Below, one piece after another: positions 5,388-6,239 of a stretch of 6,239 nucleotides of DNA; the stretch's first letter is position 1; each line of letters opens with the position of its first letter. Under the pieces are notes generated by a model. That model worked only from the letters and a program-made list of their open reading frames with translations. It was not told the DNA's origin and did no database searches. The DNA comes from Geobacter sp. UBA6169 (GTDB taxonomy: Bacteria; Desulfobacterota; Desulfuromonadia; Geobacterales; Pseudopelobacteraceae). A program made the position numbers and the translations under genes. Where the stretch lies: assembly GCA_002422265.1 (NCBI GenBank), contig DIUB01000158.1, positions 1-6,239 on the forward strand, given 5' to 3'.

Positions 5388-6173
5388 TTAGGTTCTGGGC
5401 AGCGTCATAGCTACCACTTTGAGAGGGGTTATGCGGGTTGCGCAGAGTTTTGTTCCGTATGCGGCCCTGTGCTCATAATGCAGGCCATCGGCCTTGACCT
5501 GGGCAACAATAAGGTTTTTGTGATCCCGGCAATCCCCAAAGGTGTCGTTGTTCCATGCGGCGTCCAGACATTCTTGCAGGGATGCGTAGTAATAAAATCC
5601 GCCATTATGGTCTTTAGTGGCGCGTTCGCAGCGAGTTTGTTTGAGCGGCCATGCTGACCCGTCCCAAACGCTGACCAGTTCCCCGGCCTCGTTGCGGGTG
5701 AGCAGTTTGTAGCCGGTCTGGGTTTTGGTTCTGGCAGCGGTTTTGATTTTGGCCGGTTTAGCTCCGGTGAGGGCTGCAATCACTCCGCCCGCTGGCAGGT
5801 CTGATTTTGCCAGTTTGGCAGCGCGGTTTTTATCGGCCTCAATTACACTGATTTTCCCGTTGCTGCGGGTGAGTATTATATACTGTTTGCTAGTGGTGCT
5901 GACCCCATATTTGCCGTTGCCCTGGCTGCGGCGCAGGCAGACCAGGACTTTACCGGCTGCAAAATCGTACAGCTCATGGTGCAGGGCTTCGCCATCAGCG
6001 CGGCGCTTGTGATCCCAGGTGATGCAGTCATAGCTGGCAGGTATCAGTTTTTGCTTTGCGGCCTGCTTGATGATGTCCAGTGCGCGTGGGTAGGTGGTTT
6101 CAAACAGCAGGGCTGCCTGGCTGCCAATTACCTCTCCGTAGCTGTTGCGGGGTATTGTTGCGGTCTTTTTCAT
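5388..6173 (-). CDS. 261-aa protein of unknown function, first gene of the leftward cassette
   Basis: The start ATG 6173 is chosen over an in-frame ATG at 6233 because AGGAG (minus strand, 6185-6181) stands 7 nt upstream and the protein then begins with a plausible MKKTATIPRN. Two regions are visible. Residues about 12-125 contain YPRALDIIKQAAK, YDCITWDHKRRADGEALHHE and strand-like VLVCLRR and YIILTRSNGKISVIEADK. A lysine/alanine-rich linker (about 136-152) follows. Residues about 153-257 form a second domain: GYKLLTR, LVSVWDG, GGFYYYASLQECLDAA, LIVAQVKADG, GTKLCATRITPLKVV. This second domain recalls repeated-strand domains common in phage and host accessory proteins, with a terminal 'kl.at.itPlkV' pattern, but no family is named with confidence. 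There is no signal peptide or membrane segment. It is probably cytoplasmic. Confidence 0.8.
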   Translation of the reverse strand: MKKTATIPRNSYGEVIGSQAALLFETTYPRALDIIKQAAKQKLIPASYDCITWDHKRRADGEALHHELYDFAAGKVLVCLRRSQGNGKYGVSTTSKQYIILTRSNGKISVIEADKNRAAKLAKSDLPAGGVIAALTGAKPAKIKTAARTKTQTGYKLLTRNEAGELVSVWDGSAWPLKQTRCERATKDHNGGFYYYASLQECLDAAWNNDTFGDCRDHKNLIVAQVKADGLHYEHRAAYGTKLCATRITPLKVVAMTLPRT

Positions 6174-6180
6174 GGTGTTT

Positions 6181-6185
6181 CTCCT
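6181..6185 (-). promoter_or_regulatory. Shine-Dalgarno AGGAG that fixes the start of the 261-aa gene
   Basis: On the minus strand AGGAG is followed by a 7-nt spacer and ATG 6173. The alternative upstream ATG at 6233 would read through this site and through the 6195-6207 hairpin and add a 20-residue polar leader, so it is less likely. Confidence 0.7.
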
Positions 6186-6194
6186 CTCGGTCTG

Positions 6195-6239
6195 CCCGGT
6201 GTCCGGGTGCCTGTTTGAGATTTGAGCGGTCAACCGCTC
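6195..6239. other. Two small hairpins in the leader of the leftward cassette
   Basis: CCCGG/CCGGG (6195-6199 with 6203-6207, loop TGT) and GAGCGG/CCGCTC (6224-6229 with 6234-6239, loop TCAA) lie in the 66 nt upstream of the 261-aa gene. The second touches the window edge and may be longer. No clear -35/-10 pair is visible here, so the promoter may lie outside the window. Both are short enough to be chance; they could be leader structures. Confidence 0.35.

Noticed and set aside
4444..5391. A 315-codon plus-strand open frame
   Set aside because: It lies across the ASCH and 145-aa genes, both of which have better starts, Shine-Dalgarno support and (for ASCH) a known domain. Its composition (cysteine, glycine, histidine and proline rich) is typical of an antisense frame.
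1..6239. tRNA, rRNA, riboswitch or integrase attachment site
   Set aside because: No cloverleaf, conserved rRNA segment or known riboswitch core was seen by eye, and no integrase gene is present to anchor an attachment site.

Overview
The window looks like part of a bacterial prophage (or a temperate phage genome) of moderate GC. It holds a rightward DNA-packaging block, a TnpB-only IS200/IS605-family element, and a leftward block of three small accessory genes. Codon use and the style of the proteins suggest a proteobacterium, perhaps a Geobacter/Desulfuromonadales-like host, but no gene here fixes the taxonomy and this is a weak inference.

Bases 1-2993 (rightward) form a tightly coupled operon: the tail of a small protein ending in a hydrophobic segment, a 253-aa protein with a predicted DNA-binding region and a charged helical region (candidate small terminase), the large terminase of the GpA family (633 aa; ATPase, zinc-binding and nuclease motifs all visible), and a 71-aa helix-turn-helix protein. 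Junctions are an 8-nt gap, an ATGA overlap and a TGATG overlap, so translational coupling is likely.

Bases 3010-4346 are a complete IS1341-type insertion (tnpB without tnpA) in minus orientation. Each end carries a copy of the same hairpin. The right end shows the GAAT guide / TCAA cleavage pair known from IS608, and TnpB (394 aa) keeps all RuvC and zinc-finger residues. Nested stems over the tnpB stop codon and right end fit an omega-RNA whose guide would be read from 3009 down to about 2990. Removing the element joins 3009 to 4347. This would place a 63-aa reading frame (start 4347) 16 nt behind the helix-turn-helix gene, so the element appears to have landed exactly at a start codon (TAM 5'-TTCAT on the minus strand).

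Bases 4347-4538 are that 63-aa gene of unknown function, whose end overlaps the ASCH gene tail-to-tail. Bases 4483-6173 (leftward) are a three-gene cassette: a 261-aa protein of unknown function, a 145-aa protein with a possible ribbon-helix-helix-like start, and a 137-aa ASCH-domain protein. The cassette converges on the packaging block and looks like an accessory module. The most notable system here is the apparently intact TnpB/omega-RNA element, whose guide matches the reconstructed empty site beside the terminase genes.
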